The notes below the pieces were generated by a model. It did not search any database. It was not told where the DNA came from and saw nothing but the letters and a program-made list of their open reading frames with translations. A DNA stretch of 38,641 nt from Symploca sp. SIO2E9 (GTDB taxonomy: Bacteria > Cyanobacteriota > Cyanobacteriia > Cyanobacteriales > Coleofasciculaceae): assembly GCA_010692645.1 (NCBI GenBank), contig JAAHGS010000052.1, positions 1 to 38,641 on the forward strand. Direction: 5' to 3'. Below are positions 29,062 through 37,165 of the stretch, in pieces. The position numbers and the translations under genes are program-made. Every line of letters begins with the position of its first letter. The first letter of the stretch is position 1.

Positions 29062-29373
29062 ATGGATCAATTAACAAAATACCGTCTCAACTGTACTCTC
29101 AGTTTTGGCGATATCTACGGACAAATTATGATTTGGCTGATAGTCATCTTCCTGACTTTAGCTTCTGGACTAGCTCTTTGGAGTACCGAGCGCCAAATTT
29201 ACGCCTTAGCTACCGTCGGGTTAGTTCTAGTCCTATCTCTGCCTTTTTTGCTTTTTGCCTTTGTTACAACATTGCTAAACCATATTGAAGTTATTCCTGT
29301 AGAAGTTAAAACTGCTCCTAGGTCAATGAAAGAGGCTATTAATAGCCAGACTAGAACCCAACCAGCTGGTTAA
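29062..29373 (+). CDS. small two-helix membrane protein, function unknown
   Basis: 103 residues with two clear membrane segments (about 23-43, IMIWLIVIFLTLASGLALWS; about 49-75, LATVGLVLVLSLPFLLFAF). A short basic-polar N-terminus and a C-terminal tail of about 28 residues (VIPVEVKTAPRSMKEAINS) complete it. The second helix begins after the short loop TERQIYA, so both ends probably lie on the same side. GAAGAG lies 3 bases before the ATG. I do not recognise a family. Coding looks real from the hydrophobic pattern and the clean start. It lies upstream of sdhA but is separated by 357 bases of structured noncoding sequence, so a link is doubtful. Confidence 0.65.
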   Translation: MDQLTKYRLNCTLSFGDIYGQIMIWLIVIFLTLASGLALWSTERQIYALATVGLVLVLSLPFLLFAFVTTLLNHIEVIPVEVKTAPRSMKEAINSQTRTQPAG

Positions 29374-29385
29374 ATCAGGCAATGA

Positions 29386-29462
29386 GGGGTTGGGAGTTGG
29401 GAATTGGGATGGGAGGATTTTGGGAGGTAAATTTCCCTAACTCCTAATTCCTAATCCCTAAC
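29386..29462. repeat. inverted array of GGGAATT-like heptamers
   Basis: The left half (GTTGGGAGTTGGGAATTGGG) is nearly the reverse complement of the right half (CCCTAACTCCTAATTCCTAA and on to 29462), so the region can fold into one long hairpin. It follows the stop of the small membrane protein and may end its transcript. Confidence 0.6.
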
Positions 29463-29475
29463 CTAAACTAATTCC

Positions 29476-29576
29476 GGGAGGAGTCCCCCGTTATCGCGCG
29501 GTAAGCTGGCGCTATGCCCCTACAGCCCTCTGGGCATCCTTCGGCAGGGCTATAGCGTTTAACGGCGGGAGGAATC
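29476..29576. other. nested palindromic element flanked by direct repeats
   Basis: Direct repeats GGGAGGAGTC (29476-29485) and GGGAGGAATC (29567-29576) flank three nested inverted pairs. These are CCGTTA/TAACGG (29488-29493, 29560-29565), CGCTAT/ATAGCG (29510-29515, 29552-29557) and AGCCCT/AGGGCT (29524-29529, 29546-29551). The GC content is clearly above its surroundings. It could be a structured RNA, a MITE-like insertion or an IS200/IS605 end. No known RNA family was recognised. Confidence 0.55.
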
Positions 29577-29589
29577 GAGGGCCTAAGGG

Positions 29590-29615
29590 TTTGTACAGTT
29601 ACTTTGCTGTACAAA
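29590..29615. other. perfect 9-bp inverted repeat
   Basis: TTTGTACAG at 29590-29598 and CTGTACAAA at 29607-29615 around an 8-base spacer. It may be a further stem of the same transcript as the element at 29476-29576, or a binding site for a dimeric regulator of sdhA. Confidence 0.5.
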
Positions 29616-29655
29616 TTCATTCCTTGGGTCAAAAAATATATCATCTCAATCACCT

Positions 29656-29681
29656 CCCTGCTCACAAGCAGGGATTTTTTT
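29656..29681 (+). terminator. strong rho-independent terminator upstream of sdhA
   Basis: CCCTGCT pairs perfectly with AGCAGGG across a CACA loop, followed by A and a run of seven T. It ends 49 bases before the sdhA start and so terminates something transcribed from the left, or attenuates sdhA itself. Confidence 0.85.
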
Positions 29682-29730
29682 GCTTGAGTTAACTTTGTTA
29701 AAGTTACGATGCCGAGCCAAACTGATCAAG

Positions 29731-31458
29731 ATGCTAGAACACGACGTCATTATTGTGGGGGGAGGATTGGCAGGATGTCGCGCTGCCTTAGAGATTAAAC
29801 ATACTAATCCTAAGCTAGATGTAGCCCTGATTGCCAAAACCCACCCCCTTCGCTCCCATTCCGTTGCTGCCCAAGGCGGTATGGCAGCCACCCTGAAAAA
29901 TGTAGACCCTGAAGATAGCTGGGAAGCCCATGCCTTTGATACTGTCAAGGGTTCCGACTATCTGGCTGACCAAGATGCCGTGGAAATCCTTACCCGCGAG
30001 GCTCCAGATGTCGTCATTGAACTTGAACACATGGGAGTGTTATTTTCTCGCCTGCCCGATGGTCGAATTGCTCAAAGGGCTTTTGGGGGACACTCCCACC
30101 GACGCACCTGCTATGCCGCAGATAAGACTGGTCATGCAATTCTACATGAATTGGTTAACAATCTCCGGCATAACGGTGTCCGCATCTACGAAGAGTGGTA
30201 CGTAATGCAGCTGATTTTAGAAGCTGGGCAAGCCAAAGGCGTGGTCATGTTCCACATCCTCGACAGCCAGCTGCAAGTAGCGCGGGCAAAGGCAGTAATG
30301 TTTGCCACAGGCGGTTATGGGAGGGTTTTCAACACTACATCCAATGACTTTGCCTCCACTGGCGATGGTCTTTCGATGTCAGCTATGGCTGGGGTCCCCT
30401 TACAGGATATGGAGTTTGTACAGTTTCACCCCACGGGTTTGTATCCAGTGGGCGTTCTAATTTCCGAGGCAGTGCGAGGAGAGGGCGCTTATCTAATTAA
30501 CTCAGAAGGCGATCGCTTCATGGTCAACTACGCCCCCAAACAAATGGAACTGGCACCCCGCGATATTACCTCCAGAGCCATCACTCGTGAACTTCGTGCT
30601 GGTCGAGGTGTTAATCTTGATGGCAGTGCCGGAGGTCCTTTTGTCTATCTTGACCTGCGACACATGGGCAAGGAAAAAATTATGAGTCGGGTTCCCTTCT
30701 GCTGGGAAGAAGCACATCGTCTTGTGGGTATAGACGCCGTCTATGAACCAATGCCTGTACGACCTACTGCCCACTATTCGATGGGTGGAATTCCTGTCAA
30801 CACCGATGGACAGGTGCGCAGTAGTTCAGAAGGTTTAATTGAGGGCTTTTTTGCCGCCGGGGAATCTGCCTGTGTTTCTGTTCATGGAGCCAACCGACTA
30901 GGGAGTAATTCGCTATTGGAATGTATAGTCTATGGTAAAAGAACAGGAGCAGCGATCGCACGCTACATCGAAAAGCGACAATTACCAGACATCGATGAGC
31001 AAACTTACCTCAGTGCTGCCCACCGCAAAATTCAATCTCTCCTTAATCAATCTGGAAACCTCCGGATCAACCAACTGCTCCAAGCTTTCCAAGACAGTAT
31101 GACCCAACACTGCGGCGTCTTCCGCACCGAAGAATCAATGCGCGAGGGCTTAAATCAGCTACAACAATTGCAACAGCAGTACCAGCAGATTTACTTGGAC
31201 GACAAAAGCACCTCCTGGAATACCGAACTTATCGAAGCCCTAGAACTGAGCAACTTAATGGTTGTCGGAGAAATTATTATCACTGCTGCCCTCAATCGGC
31301 AAGAAAGTCGAGGTGCTCATTGTCGCGAGGATTATCCTAATCGAGACGACACCAATTTTCTTAAGCACACCTTGGCTTTCTATTCACCAGCTGGCATCGA
31401 TTTGCAATATAGACCAGTTAGTATAACCATGTTTGAGCCAAAAGAGCGGAAGTATTAA
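29731..31458 (+). CDS. sdhA: succinate dehydrogenase/fumarate reductase flavoprotein subunit SdhA
   Basis: SdhA carries covalent FAD and oxidises succinate, feeding electrons to the plastoquinone pool in cyanobacterial thylakoids. From the chosen ATG there are 575 residues. Seen in order: the FAD-binding IIVGGGLAGCRAAL, the flavinylation motif RSHSVAAQGG (His near 44), FHPTGLYPVG, the catalytic Arg region EAVRGEGAYLIN, RPTAHYSMGGI, GFFAAGESACVSVHGANRLGSNS, and SRGAHCREDYPNRDD near the end. The frame extends upstream to 29680, but that start overlaps the T-run of the terminator and adds residues foreign to the family. ATG 29731 gives the usual MLEHDVIIVGGG. No sdhB or sdhC lies in the window, which is usual for cyanobacteria. 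Confidence 0.95.
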   Translation: MLEHDVIIVGGGLAGCRAALEIKHTNPKLDVALIAKTHPLRSHSVAAQGGMAATLKNVDPEDSWEAHAFDTVKGSDYLADQDAVEILTREAPDVVIELEHMGVLFSRLPDGRIAQRAFGGHSHRRTCYAADKTGHAILHELVNNLRHNGVRIYEEWYVMQLILEAGQAKGVVMFHILDSQLQVARAKAVMFATGGYGRVFNTTSNDFASTGDGLSMSAMAGVPLQDMEFVQFHPTGLYPVGVLISEAVRGEGAYLINSEGDRFMVNYAPKQMELAPRDITSRAITRELRAGRGVNLDGSAGGPFVYLDLRHMGKEKIMSRVPFCWEEAHRLVGIDAVYEPMPVRPTAHYSMGGIPVNTDGQVRSSSEGLIEGFFAAGESACVSVHGANRLGSNSLLECIVYGKRTGAAIARYIEKRQLPDIDEQTYLSAAHRKIQSLLNQSGNLRINQLLQAFQDSMTQHCGVFRTEESMREGLNQLQQLQQQYQQIYLDDKSTSWNTELIEALELSNLMVVGEIIITAALNRQESRGAHCREDYPNRDDTNFLKHTLAFYSPAGIDLQYRPVSITMFEPKERKY

Positions 31459-31591
31459 AGTGCCGTAGTGCAAGGTCAACCGGAGTAGGGGAGTAAGGGA
31501 AGAACAATGAGGTACAACCCTCTTAGTTCCTAGACAAGCGAATAATACAAAGACAGCCCAAAAGCATAATTAACCCTTGTCTCCCCATCTC

Positions 31592-31665
31592 CCCGAGCCA
31601 TCCCCCCGAGCCATCCCCCCGAGCCATCCCCCCCTCTCCCCGAGCCATCCCCCCCTCTCTCCCTA
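31592..31665. repeat. C-rich tandem repeat (CCCCGAGCCATCC units)
   Basis: Four copies of a 12-13-base unit CCCCGAGCCATCC, the last separated by CCCCCTCT, lie between the convergent ends of sdhA and the TPR gene. CCCCATCTCCCC at its left edge is the reverse complement of the unit seen at 38480-38566. Confidence 0.8.
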
Positions 31666-32541
31666 CTACTGGTTCTCACTCGGCAGCGTCTCCCGACGAT
31701 CAAGGGTTGTGTTCGAGGGTGAACTTGTTGGCGGCTGTGAGCTTTCCTTGGCCCTCTGTTTGATTTGGTCTTTGTACTTAGCAGGTGCTAGAGAAATAGC
31801 TTGTTCAAATAGGGGTTCGGCTTCTGTCGTCTTACCCTGTTCTTTGAGAATCAGTGCCTTAGCCAGTAAAGGTCTCCAATCTTGTTGGTTACCCTTAATA
31901 GACTGATCATAAATAGCGATCGCTTCTGTGTAGCGCTTCTGAGTGGCATAAACTTCTCCTAGCAACAACTGCACCGAAGCGACATTAATCGTCCCTGGCT
32001 TGATCTCATTGATGGGCGTTGCCGTTTTGAGAGTATCTTGCAACAGACCAATAGCAGCCTCTGGGCGATTTTGCTGCAATAGCAAATTCACTAGCCCTTG
32101 TAAAGCATTCATATCCCCTGGATGGGACTTCAAGATTGAGCGATAAGCTTGGGCTGCGCCCTCGCGATTACCGATTTGCTGCTTAGCTTGAGCTAGCAAG
32201 ACTCCATATTCAGTTTGGTCAGGATTGAGCTTGGCTAGCCTTTCTAAGGGAGTAATCGCTCCAGGGATGTCCCCCAGCTTCAGCCTAGTCTCGAGCAATT
32301 CTAGCAAAGCAGTTTTATTATCTGGCTCTCGCTGCAAAACCAATTCGTAACCCTTGGCTTGTAGTTCTAGTTCCGAGCGCTCTTGTGGGGAAATCGTTGG
32401 TGTTGCACCTGGGTTTGCTCCGGCAGATGGTTGATTCTGTTGGAAGAAGCCTCCCAGCAAAGGAATCATCGAAAAACTTACCAAAGTAAGCACTGTCAGC
32501 ACTAACACCAGGATTATCCAGGGACTGCGTTTTTGAGACAC
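31666..32541 (-). CDS. membrane-anchored TPR-repeat protein
   Basis: 291 residues from the chosen start: a short basic N-terminus (SQKRS), one membrane helix (about 6-28, WIILVLVLTVLTLVSFSMI), a proline/glycine linker, and then tetratricopeptide repeats from about 55 to 265 (units at GYELVLQREPDNKTALLEL, PGAITPLERLAKLNPDQ, AAQAYRSILKSHPGDMNAL, YTEAIAIYDQSIKGNQQ, EAEPLFEQAISLAP). The C-terminus is polar. TPR proteins are protein-interaction scaffolds; no specific partner is evident. The GTG at 32539-32541 is chosen because of the strong AAGGAGG upstream. The ATG at 32589 would add 16 residues and has no ribosome site. It is convergent with sdhA. Confidence 0.8.
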   Translation of the reverse strand: MSQKRSPWIILVLVLTVLTLVSFSMIPLLGGFFQQNQPSAGANPGATPTISPQERSELELQAKGYELVLQREPDNKTALLELLETRLKLGDIPGAITPLERLAKLNPDQTEYGVLLAQAKQQIGNREGAAQAYRSILKSHPGDMNALQGLVNLLLQQNRPEAAIGLLQDTLKTATPINEIKPGTINVASVQLLLGEVYATQKRYTEAIAIYDQSIKGNQQDWRPLLAKALILKEQGKTTEAEPLFEQAISLAPAKYKDQIKQRAKESSQPPTSSPSNTTLDRRETLPSENQ

Positions 32542-32545
32542 AAAA

Positions 32546-32552
32546 CCTCCTT
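32546..32552 (-). promoter_or_regulatory. ribosome binding site deciding the GTG start of the TPR gene
   Basis: On the minus strand AAGGAGG is followed by TTTT and then GTG at 32541. This is the best Shine-Dalgarno match in the area and falls inside the longer frame, so the shorter protein is favoured. Confidence 0.7.
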
Positions 32553-32589
32553 GAACTCTGATGACATTATTATCCCGTAACGGTACCAA

Positions 32590-33089
32590 AACTCTGGCAG
32601 TGTTATTGGGCAGCCTTCTGCCAGACCCAATTTATCCACAAAAGTTTAGATTAGTATGAAATAGGAAGATAAAAATCCTCTTATGATTAGAATCAAGTTT
32701 TTAAATATAGGTAATTAACACGATTATGCTGCGACGATTGTTTTAACCTTTAATTGAAAGATTATCACCTGAGCATGTTCACACTTGCAGATCAATTGTG
32801 CCATAATCTCACCAGCCTGGAGCCGAGATTAAATCAATTGAAATTCTTTCTGATTAAAGTTTCTGTAAACTTTGCGGATCTGGCAGCAACATCGCTGCAT
32901 TCTATACAATGGGCAGACTGATACTAAACTTTACTCGCCATCGGGCTTTTAACTGGGATTTTTCTAAGGGAGCCTTTCTGAGGAAGCTTCACCGAAAAGT
33001 TCGATGGTGTTTAACCACAAAGCAGATGATGTCAGCCCCACATCTATAAAAAGGGCATGTGTCTCCGCCCCTAGGAGGTTAGAGGTTAT
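32590..33089. other. divergent intergenic region, no gene seen
   Basis: 500 bases between the TPR gene and the gene at 33090. AATCTC and GAGATT form a 6-bp inverted repeat near 32805-32830. GGGC/GCCC forms a small stem near 33053-33070, directly before an AGGAGG (33073-33078) that precedes the downstream ATG. This stem might mask the ribosome site. No promoter could be assigned. Confidence 0.4.
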
Positions 33090-34169
33090 ATGAGTTCTTC
33101 TGTGAATCGGTCTTCCGACTCACCCGAGTCTTCTGGCGAAAAGTTGCCAGAAGTTCCTAGTGTACAAGGCCAACAACCAGCGATGCTAACCGGCGATCTA
33201 GAAACAACTACCAACTCAACTGCTACAACTGACTTGAGCGAAGTTAACTCAGTAGCTCAAAGCGAAGTTAACTCAGTAGCTCAAAGCGAAGTTAACTCAG
33301 TAGCTCAAAGCGAAGTTAACTCAGTAGCTCAAGAAGATCAAGGGCGAAAGCAACCAATTCCACCGCCCAGCGAACCCATGCAGTACCGAGCAATCGGACT
33401 AGTCAGGGGCAAATATATGCCTTCTGTAGACCAATTGACAAGGGGTACGCTACTGGCTGATGATGGCACTTTGATTGATGCGGTCTTACTTGGTCGAGTT
33501 ATGAGCTTGGTCAAGAATCACTTGAGCTTAGACGAAAGCCATCTCTGGGTTGTCTATCCCCGCACCAAACAAAACGAAGATCAGTTGCACGTCCAAATTG
33601 TTGGCGTCTGGGAACCAGACAAACTTCATAAAACCCAGGCAAGTGAACCCCTAGTTCAAGAGGAAGCACCTGCCGAGTCTGAAGCAGAGAAATCTTCAGA
33701 TTTGTCTGAGTCTGAAGGCTCACGGGTTTTTCAGGATGGCTACTTTTCCATTCGCGGCGAAGCGATTTTCCATTCTCGGGAAAAGGAAGAGGTGATCATT
33801 AAAATTCAGCAGTCTCCCCGCAAAGAGTCTGATAAAACTAAATTTTTTAGGCTCAAGCTCAAAGGTCTTTTGGGAGAAAAAGTCGTTGGTCGCTTTTGGG
33901 ATCTGCACGCACAGCTCCAAGCCAATGATCTGGTAATTGAAGAGGCTAACGATATTGGTTTAATGCCTCTCAAAAAGCGACGCGGAAGGAAACCAGGTAA
34001 AAAAAGACCCCCGCGTTTTAAGAAGAGACCCTCAAACCAGCGCCCTAATCCCCAAGGAGGGCAAGCGGCAACAGCTAAATCACCACCAAAGCGTCAAGGT
34101 CCAGTACCTAAGGTCATCAAGCGCAGTGAACAGCAGCCTGGTGGCAGCACCTCTGGTAACTCTTCTTGA
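33090..34169 (+). CDS. hypothetical protein with octapeptide repeats and a basic tail
   Basis: 359 residues, soluble. Residues 1-95 are polar and probably disordered, and include four perfect SEVNSVAQ octapeptides (50-81). A folded core covers about 98-185 (YRAIGLVRGKYMPS, LLGRVMSLVKNHL, HLWVVYPRTKQNEDQLHVQIVGVW). After an acidic linker comes a second block (RVFQDGYFSIRGEAIFHS, then EEVIIKIQQSPR and FFRLKLKGLLGEKVVGRFWDL). The tail from about 295 is very basic (KKRRGRKPGKKRPP), suggesting nucleic-acid or ribosome contact. I know similar proteins only as cyanobacterial conserved hypotheticals. A good ribosome site (AGGAGG at 33073, AGAGG at 33081) precedes the ATG. It stands alone and is convergent with the DUF39 gene. 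Confidence 0.75.
   Translation: MSSSVNRSSDSPESSGEKLPEVPSVQGQQPAMLTGDLETTTNSTATTDLSEVNSVAQSEVNSVAQSEVNSVAQSEVNSVAQEDQGRKQPIPPPSEPMQYRAIGLVRGKYMPSVDQLTRGTLLADDGTLIDAVLLGRVMSLVKNHLSLDESHLWVVYPRTKQNEDQLHVQIVGVWEPDKLHKTQASEPLVQEEAPAESEAEKSSDLSESEGSRVFQDGYFSIRGEAIFHSREKEEVIIKIQQSPRKESDKTKFFRLKLKGLLGEKVVGRFWDLHAQLQANDLVIEEANDIGLMPLKKRRGRKPGKKRPPRFKKRPSNQRPNPQGGQAATAKSPPKRQGPVPKVIKRSEQQPGGSTSGNSS
33237..33332 (+). repeat. perfect 24-bp tandem repeat x4 within a coding region
   Basis: Four identical 24-base copies (33237-33260, 33261-33284, 33285-33308, 33309-33332), each containing the palindrome GTTAAC and encoding SEVNSVAQ. Absence of even silent differences points to recent expansion. The 24-base length keeps the frame whatever the copy number. 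Confidence 0.95.
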
Positions 34170-34210
34170 TCGAGAAGCGCGAAAACCTAACCTGGGAGGG
34201 GTCTGCAATG

Positions 34211-34267
34211 GACAATGATCAATTATCAGTTGATCGACATTGATTATTGATAAGTGAGTCATTGTTC
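34211..34267. repeat. imperfect hairpin between convergent genes
   Basis: GACAATGA (34211-34218) pairs with TCATTGTTC (34259-34267), and inner TCAATTATCA faces TGATTATTGA with mismatches. It lies between the ends of two convergent genes and could serve as a two-way transcript end. It is built from the same TCATTGT-type heptamers as the repeat at 7406. Confidence 0.45.
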
Positions 34268-34276
34268 ATTAATGGG

Positions 34277-35476
34277 TTAATCGAGGGTAATTTGAGAACC
34301 CCATCGGTCTTGAGGCAAAAATGAACGGTTCATCGGCATCGGTGCCACTGGTTCAGTGAGGGTAAATTTGGCTGCACAAATCCACTGCTTTAATTCCTGA
34401 GCTACTTGCCTTGAGAGGGATATACTAGCTAAGGGGGCAACTCGTACTGATTTACCATCAATGGTAATGCGACCAGCCTTCAACTGAGCATAGCTTACTA
34501 ATCCGAAGGTCGGGCGTACACGTCTGGGAATGGAAAAGTCTACCACTGGCGCTACAATGTCTTGGTCTTGTATAGCGCAATACTTAACAACTTCTTCATT
34601 CAAAACAGGTAGTGGTACACCAACCCCTAGCATCAGAGAGGGACCATAATTTTTAAAGTAGCAACCTCTTACCCACTTTGGATCCATTTGCTTGGCATCC
34701 CCAATTAGGGCAAGAGTTGCTGCCGGTCCTACTGGTGTGCGATTGGGAAGGCGTTTTTGCAGAGGGAAGTGCTGGGTACCTTCCCAAGCGACATAGCCAA
34801 TGCCTCCACCAAAAAAAATTTTAGTTCCAATTCCAATTAGCTTGAGTTCTGGGTCATTAAGTAGGGGAGAAATAGCTCCTGGGTTAGAGTAAACAGCATT
34901 TGTTAATCTAGGTTGCAGGGGACCAAGATAAGTAAATAAGGGGCGCTCACCCCCATTAACACCGACGATAAAGTTTTGATACAGGTTGCGGGGATTGAAT
35001 AAATAAAACTGGTTAATGGTATCTTTTGCGATCGTCGTATTAAAAGATGCCCGAGGATAGCAATCTGTTACCTGTCCGAGAGAGCGTAACTGTATAGGTT
35101 TGCCAGCAATCAAATCTTCAATTACGTGACCACCACCCCGCTCTTTTGATTCCTCGACGTCTGGAACTTCGCCAATATCAGTATAGTCAAATATTTGAGT
35201 TGCTCCTAAGTATAAATCTACTGCTCCAAAGCCAGCATAAGCCGGAACACCATCTAACCAACATTTGCGGATTTTGATCGGCGGATCCGTGTGTCCCAGA
35301 TTGATAATTGCTCCTGAGGACTCCATGGGCTCAAAAGTGCCAGTAGTTACCACATCCACTTCCTTCGCCGCTTGAGTAACCCCTACCTCACTCACCCGTG
35401 CTTTTAATTCCTCAATAGTCCAAACCTCCACACAGCGAGAGCTGATCTTATCATTAATTTCAGTAATTGTTCTCAT
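34277..35476 (-). CDS. DUF39 homocysteine-biosynthesis (HcyBio) family protein
   Basis: 399 residues of the DUF39/HcyBio family. In methanogenic archaea a DUF39 protein, with a NIL-ferredoxin partner, puts sulfur into aspartate semialdehyde to give homocysteine. Family features seen: EVDVVTTGTFEPMESSGAIIN near 40, the metal/thiol region IRKCWLDGVPAYAGFGAVD near 90, GGGHVIEDL, IGIGTKIFFGGGIGYVAWEGTQH near 230, and GVGVPLPVLNEEVVKYCAI near 310. Two conserved cysteines (KCWLD, RGCYFK) are plausible active-site thiols. The archaeal enzyme has C-terminal CBS domains, which this protein lacks, and no NIL-ferredoxin gene is nearby. No Shine-Dalgarno precedes the ATG. An in vivo role in a plant that also has standard methionine genes is unproven; the same caution holds for this bacterium. 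Confidence 0.88.
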   Translation of the reverse strand: MRTITEINDKISSRCVEVWTIEELKARVSEVGVTQAAKEVDVVTTGTFEPMESSGAIINLGHTDPPIKIRKCWLDGVPAYAGFGAVDLYLGATQIFDYTDIGEVPDVEESKERGGGHVIEDLIAGKPIQLRSLGQVTDCYPRASFNTTIAKDTINQFYLFNPRNLYQNFIVGVNGGERPLFTYLGPLQPRLTNAVYSNPGAISPLLNDPELKLIGIGTKIFFGGGIGYVAWEGTQHFPLQKRLPNRTPVGPAATLALIGDAKQMDPKWVRGCYFKNYGPSLMLGVGVPLPVLNEEVVKYCAIQDQDIVAPVVDFSIPRRVRPTFGLVSYAQLKAGRITIDGKSVRVAPLASISLSRQVAQELKQWICAAKFTLTEPVAPMPMNRSFLPQDRWGSQITLD

Positions 35477-35635
35477 AAAAATTTACTAATAATCTTGCTA
35501 ATAATCTTGATTAATTAAGAAAAACAGACCAGCTCGTGTGCATTTAATTTAAATTTTATATTGTCTAGTTACATAAGAATTTTTCAAACCTTCTCCCCCG
35601 GGTGAACGAAATTTTGGTTGGAATTTCAATTCTCC

Positions 35636-35669
35636 GCGTCTGGAGCGTCTGGAGCGTCTGGAGCGTCTG
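35636..35669. repeat. 9-bp tandem repeat (GCGTCTGGA)x3.8
   Basis: Three full and one partial perfect copies of GCGTCTGGA sit immediately after the stop of the AI-2E-family gene (minus strand). No coding or hairpin function is evident. Confidence 0.85.
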
Positions 35670-35670
35670 C

Positions 35671-36819
35671 TTACTTATTTCCCCACTCTTTTTTTCGCTC
35701 ACCCTTCTCCTCCTCTTGTGTTCCTCCCTGCTCCCCCTGCTGTGCTGGAGCAACAGCTGAATTCGCCCTCACTAATTTGAGATCTTGGCGAGAACTTAAC
35801 TGCCATTGATCAAGGATGTCTTTAATTAAAACTTCTTTTAGCCAAACTTGGGCGACAACTGTCAGCGGTAAAGCCAGAAATAACCCTAAAAATCCAAAGA
35901 AGGTGGCGAAAAACACCTGTGCTAGCAGCGTGACTGCTGGCAGCAGTGACACCTGTCGTGCCATGACTAAAGGTGTGAGTAAGTTCCCTTCAACCTGTTG
36001 AATCATGATATAGGTAATTAGAACCGCGATCGCTTTCCAAGGTTCCTCAAGCAGGGCGATGGCAATGGGTGGGATCACGCTTAATGTAGGACCGAGATTG
36101 GGGATAAAGGTCAAAATACCCGCCAGAGTAGCCTGTGCCAGTGCTAAGGGAATTCCTAAGATTACCAAACTCAAAAAACTCAACAAGGCAATTAGGAGCA
36201 TATTGAAGAGGATGCCAACTAGCCATGCCTGTAAACAATTCTGGCATTTAGACAAAATCTCCCCAACGCGACGGCGGTAAAAACAAGGAAAAAGTCTTAT
36301 AAAGCTTTGACGATAAGGTCTAGGATCAGCGAGTAGCATGATTGTCAAAACTATCACCAGCAATAACTGAGCAATTCCAATTAAAGAATTGGAAACAAAG
36401 AATAACCCTCCCCCCAGTAAACTATTGAATACTGGTTGAATTTGCAGAACTAACTCGTCAAGACTGGGAATATAATCATCAACTAACTCGGTTCTAATAC
36501 GGTCTTTGAGCAATTCGCTCCATTCGTTCAACTGTTCTATTCCCTTGGGGACTAGTTCTACCAATTCTTGAACCTGTTCGGCAAAAGGTGGCACAATCAG
36601 CCAGTAAAATCCAACTAAGAGGGCAACTGAGAGCAAAATCGACAGCAGCACTGCTAAGCTTCGGGGTATGCTTAAGCGTTTAAATTGTTCCACCAGAATA
36701 TTTAAGGCAGTCGCAAGCACAATCGCCGCAAACACTAGTAGAAGCACCTGCCGGATTTGCCACAGGATGTATAGGGAAAGGATAAAAGCAACTAAGCTGA
36801 TCCATTTACCTAGGCTCAC
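35671..36819 (-). CDS. AI-2E family (PerM/YdiK-type) membrane transporter
   Basis: 382 residues from the chosen GTG. Members are 7-8-helix membrane proteins. Some are reported to export autoinducer-2 or to act in sodium-proton exchange, so the substrate cannot be assigned. Seen: N-terminal helices (WISLVAFILSLYILW; LLLVFAAIVLATALNIL; LAVLLSILLSVALLVGFYW), a long amphipathic section (VELVPKGIEQLNEWSELLKD), and the family core AGILTFIPNLGPTLSVIPPI near 240 with GNLLTPLVMARQVSLLPAVTLL near 290. The last 45 residues form a charged, low-complexity tail (QGEQGGTQEEEKGERKKEW), longer than in most relatives. The GTG at 36817-36819 is preferred over the TTG at 36834 because GGAGG lies 7 bases upstream and MSLGKWISLVAF is the usual start. 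Confidence 0.9.
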   Translation of the reverse strand: MSLGKWISLVAFILSLYILWQIRQVLLLVFAAIVLATALNILVEQFKRLSIPRSLAVLLSILLSVALLVGFYWLIVPPFAEQVQELVELVPKGIEQLNEWSELLKDRIRTELVDDYIPSLDELVLQIQPVFNSLLGGGLFFVSNSLIGIAQLLLVIVLTIMLLADPRPYRQSFIRLFPCFYRRRVGEILSKCQNCLQAWLVGILFNMLLIALLSFLSLVILGIPLALAQATLAGILTFIPNLGPTLSVIPPIAIALLEEPWKAIAVLITYIMIQQVEGNLLTPLVMARQVSLLPAVTLLAQVFFATFFGFLGLFLALPLTVVAQVWLKEVLIKDILDQWQLSSRQDLKLVRANSAVAPAQQGEQGGTQEEEKGERKKEWGNK

Positions 36820-36826
36820 AGTGAAA

Positions 36827-36831
36827 CCTCC
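36827..36831 (-). promoter_or_regulatory. ribosome binding site deciding the GTG start at 36819
   Basis: On the minus strand GGAGG is followed by seven bases and GTG. The longer frame would begin inside or before this site with TTG. Confidence 0.7.
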
Positions 36832-36834
36832 CAA

Positions 36835-37165
36835 CGAATATGGCTTTGCAAGGCTGTTACTCTAGTGTCAACTACTTTGACAACCGAGTGCAAAAGTAGT
36901 TGGTTCCCGGCATCAGGGCTAATACAGTTTCACTTTAAGGTTGATACCTTCAGGCAAGCAGGGAAGTGAGGGAAAATTTGTATCATGATTTTCGTGAAAT
37001 GGTATAACCGAAAGCTAGAGCTGCCTTTAGCCAAAGAAATATACCGATTTTGCAGATCAAAAGACCTGGGCAGCTCTTGGCAAAAATCCGGATTTATGCA
37101 TAAATTTCTAGAAAGAGTAACAATTGACAAGATCTGTTAGAAATTATTTAACAACAGGTGTTCTA
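36835..37165. other. intergenic region with a 9-bp inverted repeat in the ATPase leader
   Basis: AGAGCTGCC at 37017-37025 and GGCAGCTCT at 37069-37077 are perfect inverted repeats with a 43-base loop. The stem lies about 90 bases before the ATPase start and may form in its leader mRNA. No promoter boxes or further genes were recognised. Confidence 0.45.

Noticed and set aside
29476-29681. Known RNAs (6S RNA, SRP RNA, RNase P RNA, tmRNA)
   Set aside because: None of the conserved sequence signatures I know for these RNAs could be found, so it is left as an unidentified structured element.
31577-31906. proline/serine-rich plus-strand frame
   Set aside because: Made by the C-rich tandem repeat and the antisense of the TPR gene.
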